Counted from the stretch's first letter, positions 53,045-63,840 are shown. The stretch: 64,000 nt of DNA from Lactobacillus colini (GCF_017874575.1 NZ_JAGGLU010000007.1:47754-111753); one strand, 5' to 3'. A program made the numbers and translations. The notes: a model not told the origin generated them from the letters alone.

Positions 53045-53788
53045 ATTATTGTTTGCTTTTTCAGCAATGTCTAAAGCAAATTTAGCTACCTTATTAGCAG
53101 CTATTTCACGACTATCATTTTGAACATCTAGAGCAAAGTGCATTAGTTGATCGCGTAATTCTTGAGAAATATTGTCTTCATATTTACCCAAATTATTTTC
53201 ACTAAACGGCTTTAAAAAATTATTCAAATTGTTAAATAATCTCTCTAATGAATGACGCAATTGCTTATCTTCTATCTTACCCACTTCAATTATTTGGCTT
53301 TTTATCTTTTTTAAACTCTGTACAGTATGTGACAATAGAATATATTCCTTATCACTTCTTTGCCAAACAATGACCTCATTAGTATCAATATTATTGATAG
53401 CTTGTTCAACTTTGGTCAACTTACTATCAGGACCGAAGGAGTAGCTTAATGAATTATCTTCTAAAAATTCTTGATACTTTTCTTTTTTCTTAGCTGCATC
53501 GCCAGAATAGTTGTCTAAGAATTCTCTAGCAACCTCAATGTCACGCTTAATCTCATGCTTAGTTGTATTACTTAAAAATTCTGGTGCATAATCTTGATAA
53601 ATATCATTACCAGCTTCAAATTCAGTTAGTAGCTGACTATCTTCTTTTTGAACATCTGAGAGAATTTTTTCAATTTTTTGGTAAGAATCTAGTCCTAGAA
53701 AGGGATTTTTGACATTTACTTCAAAATTAAAATCATTGTAGCAAAGATCACGAAAACCTAATAAATTCATATATGTATCTTTTTTCAT
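53042..53788 (-). CDS. Conserved-looking hypothetical protein, helical
   Basis: I do not recognise this 248-residue protein. It is soluble, acidic to neutral, very rich in Lys, Glu, Asn and Leu, and probably mostly helical with coiled-coil character (VAREFLDNYSGDAAKKKEKYQ). No signal peptide, membrane helix or nucleotide motif is seen. A good ribosome site (AGGAG) precedes the ATG. It lies alone between the tRNA-Leu terminator and the flippase/small-RNA region and seems to be a lineage-specific Lactobacillus gene. Confidence 0.75.
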   Translation of the reverse strand: MKKDTYMNLLGFRDLCYNDFNFEVNVKNPFLGLDSYQKIEKILSDVQKEDSQLLTEFEAGNDIYQDYAPEFLSNTTKHEIKRDIEVAREFLDNYSGDAAKKKEKYQEFLEDNSLSYSFGPDSKLTKVEQAINNIDTNEVIVWQRSDKEYILLSHTVQSLKKIKSQIIEVGKIEDKQLRHSLERLFNNLNNFLKPFSENNLGKYEDNISQELRDQLMHFALDVQNDSREIAANKVAKFALDIAEKANNN

Positions 53789-53865
53789 AAAATCCTCCTA
53801 AATCAACTTAATTCTACTATAATTTTTTGTGAATTTAAAAATTTGTAATCAAAATATGCTATACT

Positions 53866-53965
53866 TGAATTCCTTGGCAGGGGCATTTCTCAGTTGAGAA
53901 ATCAAAAAAGTCTTTCGTTTAATTCTAATACCATTACTGGTATTAAATTAGATCGAAAGACTTTT
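53866..53965 (+). ncRNA. Candidate small RNA with its own promoter and terminator
   Basis: An extended -10 box TGCTATACT (53857-53865) is followed by about 100 bases with no gene. These hold a GGCAGGGGC stretch, a hairpin around CAGTTG with arms TTTCTC and GAGAAA, and a long terminator (AAAAGTCTTTCG at 53906 pairing with CGAAAGACTTTT at 53954), with AT-rich pairing between. A -35 box is not clear. The terminator also serves the convergent flippase gene. It is a prediction only; no known RNA family is recognised. Confidence 0.4.
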
Positions 53966-53972
53966 ATTTTTT
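53906..53972. terminator. Long bidirectional terminator
   Basis: AAAAGTCTTTCG (53906-53917) pairs with CGAAAGACTTTT (53954-53965), and the inner part also pairs (TAATACC with GGTATTA). T runs lie on both sides. It ends the flippase transcript on the minus strand and any plus-strand small RNA. Confidence 0.85.
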
Positions 53973-55602
53973 AAACTTTAATATGTAATTTAAGCGCTAT
54001 TGACTCTATTTTATGACCTAGAACTTTTTGAGCCAATGATGTTTTTAAGGTGATTAAAATATAGAAGATACTTCCAACTCCAACTCCCAAAGCAACTAAA
54101 ATCATCGCTGAAAAACGCTTCTCAGGACTAAAGATTATTCCACCAAAGTATACTACGCCTGTTACAATTAGGAACATTATAATAGAGAAACATGATATTC
54201 CGACGAATCTTCTTGCCGTTCTATTGCTATCGTAGTTGTACTTCATCTGTAAGTGTTCTAATGACAACCAAATCGTAAGTGCTAAGCCGATATTAGTTGC
54301 AATCAGCGGTCCATATACTTTAAACAACTTAATCATTGGCAGCTGAACCAGCATCTTAATTACTAAACCGATAACTAAGTATTTAATAGCTAAGCCATTT
54401 TCTGACAAACCTTGTAAAATCGCCATCAACACTGTAAAAGACCCTAAGCTAATTGCAGTAAAAGCTGATAGATATAGCACACTTGAGCCTAATGGATCAT
54501 AACCATAAAAAATAGTATAGATTGGCTTACTTATTGCTGCCATTCCTAGCGAAGCGGGAATCATAACAAAGAAAAATAATTCCAAGGTATTTTCAATTTG
54601 GTTAGCAATATCACGATAATCTCTTCTCGCATGTGCAGCTGAAAGAAGTGGAATTGCAGTCACTGCCATAGCAGTCGCAACAGAGATGATAATCATAATC
54701 AACTTATTAGCATTTAAACCAAATAAAGCATACCAGCTCTCAATTTGATCACTGCTTGCATGAACGAACATTGCTAACATGGGATGGAAAGTATATTGAT
54801 CGATTAATTGGAAGAAGGTAATCCCAGAATCAATAATAATAAATGGAATTGATTGAGCAATAATCTCATTAAAAAGACTGCCCGTTGAAACATCAATAGC
54901 ATTATTTGAATTCTCAATCAAGCCATTCAAACTTGCACGCCGCTTAAATAGAAACCACATTAGCAAGCCAATTCCAAATAAAGCACCAACAGCGGCAGCA
55001 AGATTAGATTGAATAACTGCCTTTAAATATGAACCATGTTGAACTTGCATGATAAAGTAAGCAGTTAATAACATCCAAGCTACACGAGCAAGCTGCTCCA
55101 CAAACTGTGACATTGCACTAGGCATCATGTCCGCATAGCCTTGAAAATATCCTCTCATAATGCTCAAAATTGGAATAATCAAGACAGCATAAGATAAACT
55201 ATGTAGAATTGGTATTTGACGTGAATCCCCTCCGGCGAGAATTGGTGAGGCAACATACATAAAGGCTGCTGCAACAATGCCAAAAATAGTCATCAAAAAT
55301 AATCCATGTCGGAATAGTTTCCTTCCGACTCGATATTCATTTAAGGCATTATATTTAGCAACTTGCTTAGCGACTGCTCCCGGAATTCCTGCCGTTGAGA
55401 TAATTATAAATAAACTATAGATGTTATAGCTCTTAGCTGTTAGCGCATTAGCTAAATTACCATAGCTACCCATCCAGGCATACCATGGAATAATATAAAT
55501 TGCCCCTAAAATACGTGAGACGATCGACCCAAAGGTCATCCACGCAGACCCCTTGATCATGGTTTCATGTGAATTGTTCCTTTGCGTATTGTTTCTATCC
55601 AT
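53971..55602 (-). CDS. MurJ/SpoVB-type polysaccharide or lipid flippase
   Basis: This 543-residue membrane protein with about 14 helices belongs to the MOP superfamily of polysaccharide transporters (SpoVB/MurJ/RfbX group). Key stretches are IKGSAWMTFGSIVSRILGAIY at the start and GIPGAVAKQVAKYNAL. Likely roles are flipping lipid II or a cell-wall polysaccharide precursor across the membrane. The sequence alone cannot choose. It is placed directly downstream of leuS (103 bases between), as often in lactobacilli. Confidence 0.85.
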   Translation of the reverse strand: MDRNNTQRNNSHETMIKGSAWMTFGSIVSRILGAIYIIPWYAWMGSYGNLANALTAKSYNIYSLFIIISTAGIPGAVAKQVAKYNALNEYRVGRKLFRHGLFLMTIFGIVAAAFMYVASPILAGGDSRQIPILHSLSYAVLIIPILSIMRGYFQGYADMMPSAMSQFVEQLARVAWMLLTAYFIMQVQHGSYLKAVIQSNLAAAVGALFGIGLLMWFLFKRRASLNGLIENSNNAIDVSTGSLFNEIIAQSIPFIIIDSGITFFQLIDQYTFHPMLAMFVHASSDQIESWYALFGLNANKLIMIIISVATAMAVTAIPLLSAAHARRDYRDIANQIENTLELFFFVMIPASLGMAAISKPIYTIFYGYDPLGSSVLYLSAFTAISLGSFTVLMAILQGLSENGLAIKYLVIGLVIKMLVQLPMIKLFKVYGPLIATNIGLALTIWLSLEHLQMKYNYDSNRTARRFVGISCFSIIMFLIVTGVVYFGGIIFSPEKRFSAMILVALGVGVGSIFYILITLKTSLAQKVLGHKIESIALKLHIKV

Positions 55603-55705
55603 AAATTAATTTTCCCTAATTTCTAAATATAAGAGTCCAAGACTTATATTAATCACTTCTTAACAAAACTTATAAAACAATTTTGCTTTTTAGGAAAAAC
55701 TTAAC

Positions 55706-58120
55706 TTATTTGGCAACAATATTGACAATCTTATTAGGGATAACGATGACTTTCTTAACATCTTTACCTTCTAAGAACTTTTGAACATGAGGTATAGCAA
55801 GAGCTTGCTTTTCTAAGTCATCCTTAGCAGAATCTTTAGCTGCTTCAAATTTACCACGTAGCTTACCATTTACTTGAACCATGATTTCAACTGTTGATTC
55901 AACTAATTTACTTTCATCATAAGTTGGCCACTTAGCATAGCTGATAGATTCATTATGTCCTAAAATTGACCAAATTTCTTCCATCATATGTGGAGCAACT
56001 GGTGCCAATAGCTTTACAAATCCTTCCGCATATTCACGTGGAATTTGCTTAGCCTTTTGTGCTTCATTCATGAAAACCATCATTTGGCTGATTGCAGTAT
56101 TAAAGTGAAGTGAGTCAAAATCTTCAGTAACTTTCTTTACAGTTTGGTTATAGATTTTATCTAAACTGCCATCGTTTTCATCAACGATCTTTTCACTAGC
56201 AATTGCCTTCAGGTCTAAGTCATTAACCATTAGACGCCATACTCGGTCTAAAAACTTCTTAGTTGAAGCAGGACCATTATCATCCCAATCAATTGAAGCA
56301 TCAAGAGGACCCATGAACATTTCATACATTCTTAGGCTATCTGCACCATATTCATCAATCACATCATCAGGGTTAACGACATTTCCTTTAGATTTTGACA
56401 TCTTCTCATGATTTTTCAAGATTAATCCTTGATTATAAAGACGTTGGAATGGCTCCTTAGTTGGAACAACTCCCAAATCATAAAGAACCTTGTGCCAGAA
56501 TCTTGCATATAGCAAGTGTCTAACTGCGTGTTCAGCACCACCGATATAAAGGTCTACTGGTAGCCATTGCTTGAGCAAATCATAATCTGCCAGTTCTTTA
56601 TCATTATGTGGATCAATATATCTTAAATAATACCAAGACGAACCAGCCCAGTTAGGCATAGTATTAGTTTCACGTTTACCTTTACGACCATTTTCATCAA
56701 CAACATTTACCCAGTCAGTTAAGTTAGCTAATGGACTTTCTGGAGTTCCTGAAGGCTTAATGTTGGTTGCATGCGGTAAACGTAGCGGCAGTTCTTCTTC
56801 TGGTACTAAACTAGTTGTACCATCTTCCCAGTGAATAACTGGAATTGGTTCACCCCAGTAACGTTGACGACTGAAATCCCAATCACGAAGTTTGTAGTTG
56901 ACCTTTTGTTTACCAACATTATGTTCTTCTAACCAATCAACCATGCGCTTTTTAGCTTCATCGTTACCTAAGTCATCTAAAAAGTCAGAATTGATGTGCT
57001 TACCATCACCGGTGAAGGCTTCTTTTTCGAGATTACCACCTTCAATTACGCGTTTAATTGGTAATTCAAACTTTTTGGCAAAAGCATAGTCGCGTTCGTC
57101 ATGAGCAGGAACTGCCATAACTGCACCAGTACCATAACTTGCTAAAACATAGTCAGAAATCCAGATTGGAACCTGTTTACCATTGACCGGATTAATTGCA
57201 TAGGCACCAGTGAAGACTCCAGTTTTATCTTTGTTTAAATCTGTTCTTTCTAAATCTGATTTTGATTCAATTTGCTTAATATAAGCTGCTACGGCTTCCT
57301 TTTGTTCAGGGATAGTAATTTCTTGAACTAACTTATTTTCTGGAGCTAAGACAGTATAGCTTACACCAAATAAAGTATCCGGGCGAGTAGTAAAGATATC
57401 AAATGTCTTATCACTATCTTTAACTTTGAAAGTTACTTGTGCACCTACTGAACGGCCAATCCAATTTCTCTGCATTTCTTTAACAGGCTCTGGCCAATCC
57501 AAATCATCTAAGTCCTCAAGTAACCTATCTGCATAGGCAGTCATCTTAAGCATCCATTGCTTCATATTACGACGGTATACAGGATAACCACCACGTTCAG
57601 TTTTGCCATCAACTATTTCTTCATTAGCAACAACTGTTCCTAAATCTGGTGACCAATTAACTGGAACTTCAGCTTCATAAGCAAGACCTTTTTTATACAT
57701 TTGTTCAAAGACCCACTGAGTCCACTTATAAAAGTTAGGGTCAGAAGTTCTAACTTCACGATCCCAATCATAAGAAAAACCTAACTTATTCAATTGGCGC
57801 TTGAAGTTAGCAATGTTTTCATCAGTAACCTTGGCTGGATCTTCGCCTGTCTTTAACGCATATTGCTCTGTTGGTAAGCCAAATGCATCCCAACCCATTG
57901 GATGAAGCACATTATAACCTTGTGCGCGTTTCATACGCGCCATAATATCCGTTGCAGTATATCCTTCTGGATGTCCTACATGGAGGCCCTTGCCCGAAGG
58001 GAATGGAAACATATCTAATGCATAATAATTCTTCTTATCTTTATCTTGGGTAGTCTTGAATGTGTCATGCTCTGCCCAATATTTTTGCCATTTCTTTTCA
58101 ACAACTTTATGGTTGTACAT
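55706..58120 (-). CDS. leuS: Leucyl-tRNA synthetase
   Basis: This 804-residue class I synthetase charges tRNA-Leu. The HIGH motif is in [16 protein letters not shown] (about 42-57), the editing CP1 domain lies between about 220 and 400 with TTRPDTLFG, the KMSKS motif is KMSKSKGN, and the anticodon-binding domain closes the protein. Length is typical of Firmicutes. A T-box leader at 58140-58375 controls it. Confidence 0.97.
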   Translation of the reverse strand: MYNHKVVEKKWQKYWAEHDTFKTTQDKDKKNYYALDMFPFPSGKGLHVGHPEGYTATDIMARMKRAQGYNVLHPMGWDAFGLPTEQYALKTGEDPAKVTDENIANFKRQLNKLGFSYDWDREVRTSDPNFYKWTQWVFEQMYKKGLAYEAEVPVNWSPDLGTVVANEEIVDGKTERGGYPVYRRNMKQWMLKMTAYADRLLEDLDDLDWPEPVKEMQRNWIGRSVGAQVTFKVKDSDKTFDIFTTRPDTLFGVSYTVLAPENKLVQEITIPEQKEAVAAYIKQIESKSDLERTDLNKDKTGVFTGAYAINPVNGKQVPIWISDYVLASYGTGAVMAVPAHDERDYAFAKKFELPIKRVIEGGNLEKEAFTGDGKHINSDFLDDLGNDEAKKRMVDWLEEHNVGKQKVNYKLRDWDFSRQRYWGEPIPVIHWEDGTTSLVPEEELPLRLPHATNIKPSGTPESPLANLTDWVNVVDENGRKGKRETNTMPNWAGSSWYYLRYIDPHNDKELADYDLLKQWLPVDLYIGGAEHAVRHLLYARFWHKVLYDLGVVPTKEPFQRLYNQGLILKNHEKMSKSKGNVVNPDDVIDEYGADSLRMYEMFMGPLDASIDWDDNGPASTKKFLDRVWRLMVNDLDLKAIASEKIVDENDGSLDKIYNQTVKKVTEDFDSLHFNTAISQMMVFMNEAQKAKQIPREYAEGFVKLLAPVAPHMMEEIWSILGHNESISYAKWPTYDESKLVESTVEIMVQVNGKLRGKFEAAKDSAKDDLEKQALAIPHVQKFLEGKDVKKVIVIPNKIVNIVAK

Positions 58121-58139
58121 ATGATCTCTCTTTCTAAAA

Positions 58140-58375
58140 ATAAAAAGGTCCTATGAAAAAACTTCATAGGACGATTAATTCGCGGTACCACCTAAGTTTC
58201 GCATTATTATGCGACCCTCTTTGAGCATCTTAACGTAATGCCAAACCGAAAGGCTTTTAAATGAAACAAGTTCGCAACTTCTTCTTAAGACTTTTCACCG
58301 TCCAGTCCCTCTCTGAAAAAGAAAGATTAGCTGCTACTACTTTTCAACCTTTATTTTCTTTTTGATAATGATTAT
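58140..58375 (-). ncRNA. T-box leader of leuS
   Basis: The minus strand carries the T-box core TTAGGTGGTACCGCG (complement of 58181-58195) and a terminator with arms GTCCTATGAA (58148-58157) and TTCATAGGAC (58163-58172) followed by Ts. Stem I elements (AGTAGTAGC, GAGAGGGA) lie at about 58300-58340. The specifier is probably CTT (complement of 58268-58270), in AACTTGTTT. Confidence 0.9.
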
Positions 58376-58417
58376 AATTTACCACAAATACTAGAAAAAA
58401 CAAGAGGAGTGTATTCA

Positions 58418-59074
58418 TTGATACAATCTTATAAAAAACACCATGATCCACTGGTAATAGGAATAATCTTTGCAATTATCTTTACAATATGGGCTTTTAG
58501 TATAGCTACCAATCAAGCTTTTATTAGATCTTTTGACCAGGCAATAATTAATATTGTCTATAACAATAATAAAGTCAACCTGCAGATTGCACGATTATTG
58601 ACAAATTTAGGTAATACTTCGACAATAACTATCGAAGCAATTATTATCTTCATTGCCTTACTGACTTTTAAAAAATATCCCCTAGCTTTCTTTGAAGCGG
58701 GGGTTATGATCTGCGGCAATGCTTGCAATTGGATTATTAAAAATCTTGTTCGCCGCTCACGCCCTAGCGTCCAACATTTAGTTCATGCGGACGGCTTCTC
58801 CTTCCCATCTGGACATTCACTAGGTAGTATGACTCTATTTGGTTGTCTATTTGTCATTACCCTACTTTTAGTTAAGAATAAAAAGACAAAGATCATTCTA
58901 AACATACTATGGTGCTTATTTCCTTTAATAATTGGCTACACTAGAATTTATCTTCATGTCCATTACCCATCTGATGTCTTTGGTGGTTGGATTGAAGGAT
59001 TAGCATTTGTGTTAATCGGTTATGCGATTTTATTAAGAAGCTACGTTACTAAACATCCACAAAAATTTTATTGA
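58418..59074 (+). CDS. PAP2-family membrane phosphatase
   Basis: This 218-residue membrane phosphatase probably dephosphorylates undecaprenyl pyrophosphate or phosphatidylglycerol phosphate. The three PAP2 motifs are KNLVRRSRPS, FPSGHSLGS and RIYLHVHYPSDVFGGW, and about six helices are predicted. A GTG at 58409 could extend it by three residues, but it overlaps the ribosome site AAGAGGAG (58402-58409). The TTG at 58418 sits 8 bases behind that site and is preferred. It has its own terminator at 59083-59108. Confidence 0.9.
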   Translation: MIQSYKKHHDPLVIGIIFAIIFTIWAFSIATNQAFIRSFDQAIINIVYNNNKVNLQIARLLTNLGNTSTITIEAIIIFIALLTFKKYPLAFFEAGVMICGNACNWIIKNLVRRSRPSVQHLVHADGFSFPSGHSLGSMTLFGCLFVITLLLVKNKKTKIILNILWCLFPLIIGYTRIYLHVHYPSDVFGGWIEGLAFVLIGYAILLRSYVTKHPQKFY

Positions 59075-59082
59075 TTTTTATA

Positions 59083-59108
59083 GGTTTCGAATTATCGAAG
59101 CCTTTTTT
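59083..59108 (+). terminator. Terminator of the PAP2 gene
   Basis: GGTTTCGA (59083-59090) pairs with TCGAAGCC (59095-59102), with one G-T position, loop ATTA, followed by six Ts. Confidence 0.85.
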
Positions 59109-59194
59109 ATTGTTTCTTATCTTTTACTTAATATTCTTAAAGACTAAGTGTAGTAAGATTATTTCATGAATATTTAAAGATAAGGTAATCAAAA

Positions 59195-60301
59195 ATGAAT
59201 TTCAAAATTAAAAATCAGCGCTTAATCTTCGCTCTTATTTGTCTAATACTGGGTGGAGCTATAACATGCTGGACATATTTTTCAACTAATATTTATCATA
59301 AAGAAGATATAGCTGTCATCATGCCCGATAAGTTTGAAGATCGGCTAATTCACAAAGATACGGATATTTATCAAAATAAAGATCAAACTCGTCAGCAAAC
59401 TTTTTATATCAAAATGCTCTCAGGTAAACATAAAGGCCGTGTATATAAAGTTATCAACCACTACTATCCTTCACAGCTAACAACTCAAAAATATCGCATT
59501 CATAACCGAGTTCTAGCAAAAATTAGTAAAAACAAGGCTGTAGTATTGAGTCCTAAGCGTGACTGGATTCCAATCATGGTGTTGACGATTACACTTAGCT
59601 TAATGATTATCCTAGCAGGCAAACATACTATTGCATTATTAATTTCAATGATTTTAAGTTGGGCTATCTTTTTTGGACTAATGTTTTGGGACTTAAAGAC
59701 TAATTCCAACTTAAGTATTTTGATTTATGGGCTCGCCGATATAATTTTTTCTTTCATCTGCCTAATTATTGTTCAAGGCTATAACAAAAAAATGCTAGTT
59801 ACTTGGTTAGCGACTCTAATTGGAATTTTTTCTTCGTTTATACTGTGCTACTTAATTATGCAATTAACCGGCAATACTCAGATGCGATATGATACATCCG
59901 ACTTTATCACCCAAGACCCACAAGGAATATTTTTAGCTCAAACATTGCTAGGAATATTAGGTGCTGTATTAGACGAAGCTACAGATATTGTATCTAGTCT
60001 TCATGAATTGATAATTCACAAGCCTAATATTACAAAGCAAGAGCTGATTAATAGTGGTAGAAATATGGGAAAAGAAATTACCGGACCATTAATCAATGTC
60101 TTATTATTAATTTTTATTGCTAGTGCATTACCTGAAACAATTCTATATCTGCGTGATAATGCTGGATTAGGCAATACTTTTAACTATACCTTAGCAATTG
60201 GATTGACCCAGAGTGTTATTTCAGGTATCGGGATCGTCTTGACTGTAGTGTCAGCTACCGGTGCGAGTTTATTATTTCTTAAGCAAAAAGACAGGAGTTA
60301 A
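59195..60301 (+). CDS. YibE/F-family membrane protein
   Basis: This 368-residue membrane protein has one N-terminal helix (IFALICLILGGAITCW), an extracytoplasmic domain to about residue 120 (TFYIKMLSGKHKG), and then seven or so helices with the YibE/F hallmark ATDIVSSLHELI...NSGRNMGKEI. The function is unknown; the family is found in pairs in Firmicutes. The second member starts 2 bases after its stop, so the two are translated together and may form one complex. Confidence 0.9.
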   Translation: MNFKIKNQRLIFALICLILGGAITCWTYFSTNIYHKEDIAVIMPDKFEDRLIHKDTDIYQNKDQTRQQTFYIKMLSGKHKGRVYKVINHYYPSQLTTQKYRIHNRVLAKISKNKAVVLSPKRDWIPIMVLTITLSLMIILAGKHTIALLISMILSWAIFFGLMFWDLKTNSNLSILIYGLADIIFSFICLIIVQGYNKKMLVTWLATLIGIFSSFILCYLIMQLTGNTQMRYDTSDFITQDPQGIFLAQTLLGILGAVLDEATDIVSSLHELIIHKPNITKQELINSGRNMGKEITGPLINVLLLIFIASALPETILYLRDNAGLGNTFNYTLAIGLTQSVISGIGIVLTVVSATGASLLFLKQKDRS

Positions 60302-60303
60302 TT

Positions 60304-61053
60304 ATGAATACCTTACTTGTCTTAACTATAACTTTAGCCATTTTAATGACTGTAATTAGTGGCGAAACTGGCCTTAGAAGCTTTTTCAGTATAATTATCA
60401 ATGTAGTTCTATTAATTTTTGTTGCAATGTTAATTTCATGGGGATTGAACATTCCTGTTATTACTCTAATATTTGTCCCACTAAAATTAGCTACAATTAT
60501 TTTTGCTGGTACTGAAAATAAAACTGTCGGCAAAAATGCTTTTCTTAGTTCATTATTAGTGTGTCTTGTGCTTATTTCCTTAATTTTTGTTTGTCAGTAT
60601 TTCGCACAAGCTGCAGGAATGGGATTAGAGGTTAATGATGTCTTAATGGGACAATCGCAACAGCCCGGCATAGATTACTCTCTAATTGCAATTACCGTAG
60701 CAATTTTTTCAACATTAGGTGCAATTGCAGAAGCTGCCGTATCAATTACAGCTGGTCTAGTAGAAATTAAAAATTCCAAACCTACAATCACTAAAGAAGA
60801 ATTGATCCAGAGTGGAACAAATATTGGAAAAGATATCATTGGTACTTCTATGAATACCATACTTTTTGGACTATTTGGGAGTGTCCTATCACTAATCTTA
60901 TGGTTCTATCCTCTAAATTATTCTTGGGGCGAAATTTTAAATGATAAGCTAGTTATTAATGAGCTTTTAATTATGATGTATTCCTTAATAGGTGTCTTGT
61001 TGATTATTCCTTTAGCAACTCATTTTTTGGCTCATACTCTAACTAAAAAATAA
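60304..61053 (+). CDS. YibE/F-family membrane protein, second member
   Basis: This 249-residue membrane protein has about seven helices and the same motif as its partner (EAAVSITAGLVEI, then QSGTNIGKDIIGTSMNT) but no extracytoplasmic domain. Its start follows the first gene with a 2-base gap and uses a GGAG in the partner's end. A shared terminator follows. Function unknown; a heteromeric membrane complex is the obvious guess. Confidence 0.9.
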   Translation: MNTLLVLTITLAILMTVISGETGLRSFFSIIINVVLLIFVAMLISWGLNIPVITLIFVPLKLATIIFAGTENKTVGKNAFLSSLLVCLVLISLIFVCQYFAQAAGMGLEVNDVLMGQSQQPGIDYSLIAITVAIFSTLGAIAEAAVSITAGLVEIKNSKPTITKEELIQSGTNIGKDIIGTSMNTILFGLFGSVLSLILWFYPLNYSWGEILNDKLVINELLIMMYSLIGVLLIIPLATHFLAHTLTKK

Positions 61054-61057
61054 AAAC

Positions 61058-61101
61058 GGATGCAAACATCAATCTCTGAATTGATAGTTGCATCCATTTT
61101 T
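61058..61101. terminator. Bidirectional terminator between YibE/F and the DHA2 exporter
   Basis: GGATGCAA (61058-61065) pairs with TTGCATCC (61088-61095), with an additional inner helix (CATCAAT with ATTGATA-G). A T run follows on both strands. Confidence 0.88.
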
Positions 61102-62579
61102 TATTTAACTTCATTCTTATTTATTTGATACATTTGGTTAACAATTAAAGCTAGGACTACTAAAATAAGTGAAGCCCAATAAACACCCTTTAAAGCGCCA
61201 AACAATACATTTCTCAGATCAGGAATTAAACTTGCACTCAAATGCTTAGCCTTTTCTGCATTTACTATCTTGTTCATCATATCTTGATTTAAATTAGGAT
61301 AATGGGCCAATCCATTAGCTACCTTTAAATTAAAGACAATACCAAAAATTGAAACCATCATTGTTTGACCAAGATACCGCACTAGGGTATTAAATGAAGT
61401 AGCTATACCAATATGATCAGGCGATACCAAAGTTTGGGACTCAACCGTGCTAATTGTAATAATAATTCCAAAACCAACACCATTAAAGCCAGCAATCACA
61501 CAAAAAAGCCAAAATGGCGTTGCTTGTGGTACCAATAATAAAGCTACATCAGCTAATAAGATGATCAATAATGTAGCGTCAAATAGCTTTCTTACTCCCC
61601 AGCGACTCATTAAAGCTCCTGAAATAAAAGATCCTAGAATCCACATTAATGAGCTAGGAGTTACGGCAAAGCCTGCCAACGACGCATTAGTGCCATTTAT
61701 TCCTTGCATCCAAGTAGGAATATAAAATTCAAAGCCAATCACTACACCTGAAATAATTAAGGAAATAAGATTTTGGCAAATAAATTCTTTATTTTTTAGC
61801 ATATTTAGTGGCATTATTGGGTCTTTAGCAAACTTTTCTGTCTTAATGAACCAAAATATTCCAATAATAAATACTATAGCTAATCCACTTAAAAGTGGGA
61901 TATTTTTACTTGTTCCTAATTCTTGTAAAAACAACATTAAAGCAAGCAAAATCAAAACTAATAATGTTGTCCCTTTATAATCTAGCCTGGTCTTGGAATG
62001 ATTTTTTGATTCTACAAAAAAGAACTCAACCATAATAATCGTAGCTATACCAATTGGAACATTAATATAGAAGACCCAATGCCAGGAAAGGTGCTGAACA
62101 ATAAATCCGCCTAATAGCGGGGCAATGACAGAAGCGACTCCCCAAAAGCCTGAATTTAAACCCAACATCTTAGTTCTCTTCTGTAATGTATACATATCGG
62201 CTAACATGGTTATTGCCACTGGTTGAATAGCCCCTGATCCTAGACCTTGAATTACCCTAAAAATAATTAGTTCGAACATATTATTAGCCAAACCACACAG
62301 AGCTGAGCCCATAATAAACAATATTAGGCCGAATAAAAATATTGGTTTACGTCCTATATTATCAGCTAGCTTGCCATAGATTGGCGTTGATACTGCAGTC
62401 ATTAATAAGAAAATAGAAACTACCCAATTCATAATCTCCAATCCATTTAAATCAGAAACTATGGTTGGCATCGCAGTTGAAACTATTGTTCCTTCTATTG
62501 CAGTCATAAAAGTAGTTAAAAAGATAGCCGTTGTAATAACGGCTACATTTGTTTGTTTAGTTCTCATATTTTTTAACAT
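61101..62579 (-). CDS. DHA2-family (EmrB/QacA) MFS drug exporter
   Basis: This 492-residue membrane protein has 14 predicted helices. The DHA2 motifs are [14 protein letters not shown] (here [17 protein letters not shown]), [11 protein letters not shown] in the first cytoplasmic loop, and [15 protein letters not shown]. It probably exports amphipathic compounds with proton drive. Its start lies inside the 3' end of metK (23-base overlap with MLKN..., 11 bases with the second ATG), so it is co-transcribed with metK. Neither start has a clear ribosome site, so translational coupling is likely. Confidence 0.9.
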   Translation of the reverse strand: MLKNMRTKQTNVAVITTAIFLTTFMTAIEGTIVSTAMPTIVSDLNGLEIMNWVVSIFLLMTAVSTPIYGKLADNIGRKPIFLFGLILFIMGSALCGLANNMFELIIFRVIQGLGSGAIQPVAITMLADMYTLQKRTKMLGLNSGFWGVASVIAPLLGGFIVQHLSWHWVFYINVPIGIATIIMVEFFFVESKNHSKTRLDYKGTTLLVLILLALMLFLQELGTSKNIPLLSGLAIVFIIGIFWFIKTEKFAKDPIMPLNMLKNKEFICQNLISLIISGVVIGFEFYIPTWMQGINGTNASLAGFAVTPSSLMWILGSFISGALMSRWGVRKLFDATLLIILLADVALLLVPQATPFWLFCVIAGFNGVGFGIIITISTVESQTLVSPDHIGIATSFNTLVRYLGQTMMVSIFGIVFNLKVANGLAHYPNLNQDMMNKIVNAEKAKHLSASLIPDLRNVLFGALKGVYWASLILVVLALIVNQMYQINKNEVK

Positions 62580-63765
62580 AATCTAACAATTCTTGAGTCT
62601 TATCAGTATGCTCCCATGGCAAGTCAATGTCAGTTCTACCAAAGTGACCATATGCGGCAGTTGGACGATAGATTGGCCGACGTAAATTAAGCATTTCTAT
62701 AATTCCTGCAGGACGCAAATCAAACACATGGCGAATTGCATCAACCAATAAATCATCACTAACCTTACCTGTTCCAGCAGTATCAACCATAATTGATACA
62801 GGATGAGCAACGCCGATTGCATAGGCTAATTGAATTTCACAACGATAAGCTAAGCCAGCAGCCACAATATTCTTAGCTACATACCGTGCAGCATAACTGG
62901 CACTTCTATCAACCTTAGTAAGGTCCTTACCAGAAAATGCTCCACCACCGTGACGAGCATAGCCGCCATAAGTGTCAACTATAATCTTTCTACCGGTTAA
63001 ACCAGAGTCACCTTTGGGTCCGCCAATAACGAATCGACCGGATGGATTGATAAGAAACTTAGTGTTCTTATCTAGATACTTCTCAGGAATAACATTCTTA
63101 ATTACCATATTAATCATAGAATTACGAATTTCATCGTTTTCCACTTTATCATCAGTTTGAGTAGAGATGACAACAGTTTCTACTCGTTTGGGTTTATTAT
63201 CTTCATCGTATTCTACAGTTACTTGAGCCTTAGCATCTGGACGAAGCCATTCTAAAGTTCCATCTTTGCGAAGCTGAGCAACACGTCTCATTAATTTATG
63301 AGATAAAGAGATTGGCAATGGCATTAGCTCTGGTGTTTCCTTAATAGCGAAACCAAACATTAATCCTTGATCGCCAGCACCGATTTCATCAAGCTTATCA
63401 CTATCTTGACCATTCTCACGAACTTCCAAAGACTGGTCAACTCCGTTGGCTATATCAGAAGATTGTTCATCAATGTCTACCAAAATAGCACAGTTATTTC
63501 CATCAAAACCTAATTCAGGTCTGTCATAACCGATATCTAAAATAGTCTTTCTAACTACACTTTGAATATCTACGTAAGCAGACGTTGAAATTTCGCCAAC
63601 TACTAAAACTAAACCGGTAGTAACAGTAGTTTCACAAGCCACGCGTCCATTAGGATCTTGGGCTAGTATTGCATCCAAAATAGCATCAGAAATTTGATCT
63701 GCGACTTTATCTGGATGTCCTTCAGAAACAGATTCAGAAGTAAATAGACGTTTTTCCTTTTTCAT
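62557..63765 (-). CDS. metK: S-adenosylmethionine synthetase
   Basis: This 402-residue enzyme makes SAM from methionine and ATP. Signature stretches are [21 protein letters not shown] at the start, [10 protein letters not shown], and [17 protein letters not shown] (phosphate loop). Length is normal. The leader holds a SAM-III (SMK) riboswitch whose P1 helix covers the start region. The overlapping downstream exporter gene forms an operon with it. Confidence 0.97.
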   Translation of the reverse strand: MKKEKRLFTSESVSEGHPDKVADQISDAILDAILAQDPNGRVACETTVTTGLVLVVGEISTSAYVDIQSVVRKTILDIGYDRPELGFDGNNCAILVDIDEQSSDIANGVDQSLEVRENGQDSDKLDEIGAGDQGLMFGFAIKETPELMPLPISLSHKLMRRVAQLRKDGTLEWLRPDAKAQVTVEYDEDNKPKRVETVVISTQTDDKVENDEIRNSMINMVIKNVIPEKYLDKNTKFLINPSGRFVIGGPKGDSGLTGRKIIVDTYGGYARHGGGAFSGKDLTKVDRSASYAARYVAKNIVAAGLAYRCEIQLAYAIGVAHPVSIMVDTAGTGKVSDDLLVDAIRHVFDLRPAGIIEMLNLRRPIYRPTAAYGHFGRTDIDLPWEHTDKTQELLDYVKKYEN

Positions 63766-63840
63766 AGAGTCCCCCTAAAAATTTCGGTTACAAGGCATCT
63801 CCGTTGTCGGATCCTTTCGGGACCTTAATCGGTCTCTATA
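63763..63840 (-). ncRNA. SAM-III (SMK box) riboswitch of metK
   Basis: On the minus strand the leader holds the conserved SMK pieces TCCCGAAAGGAT, GGAGATGCCTTGTAACCGAAA and, just before the start, AGGGGGA as ribosome site. The P1 helix can form between TATAGAG (complement of 63834-63840) and CTCTATG (complement of 63763-63769), which includes the start codon. SAM binding should hide the ribosome site and switch off translation. Confidence 0.9.
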
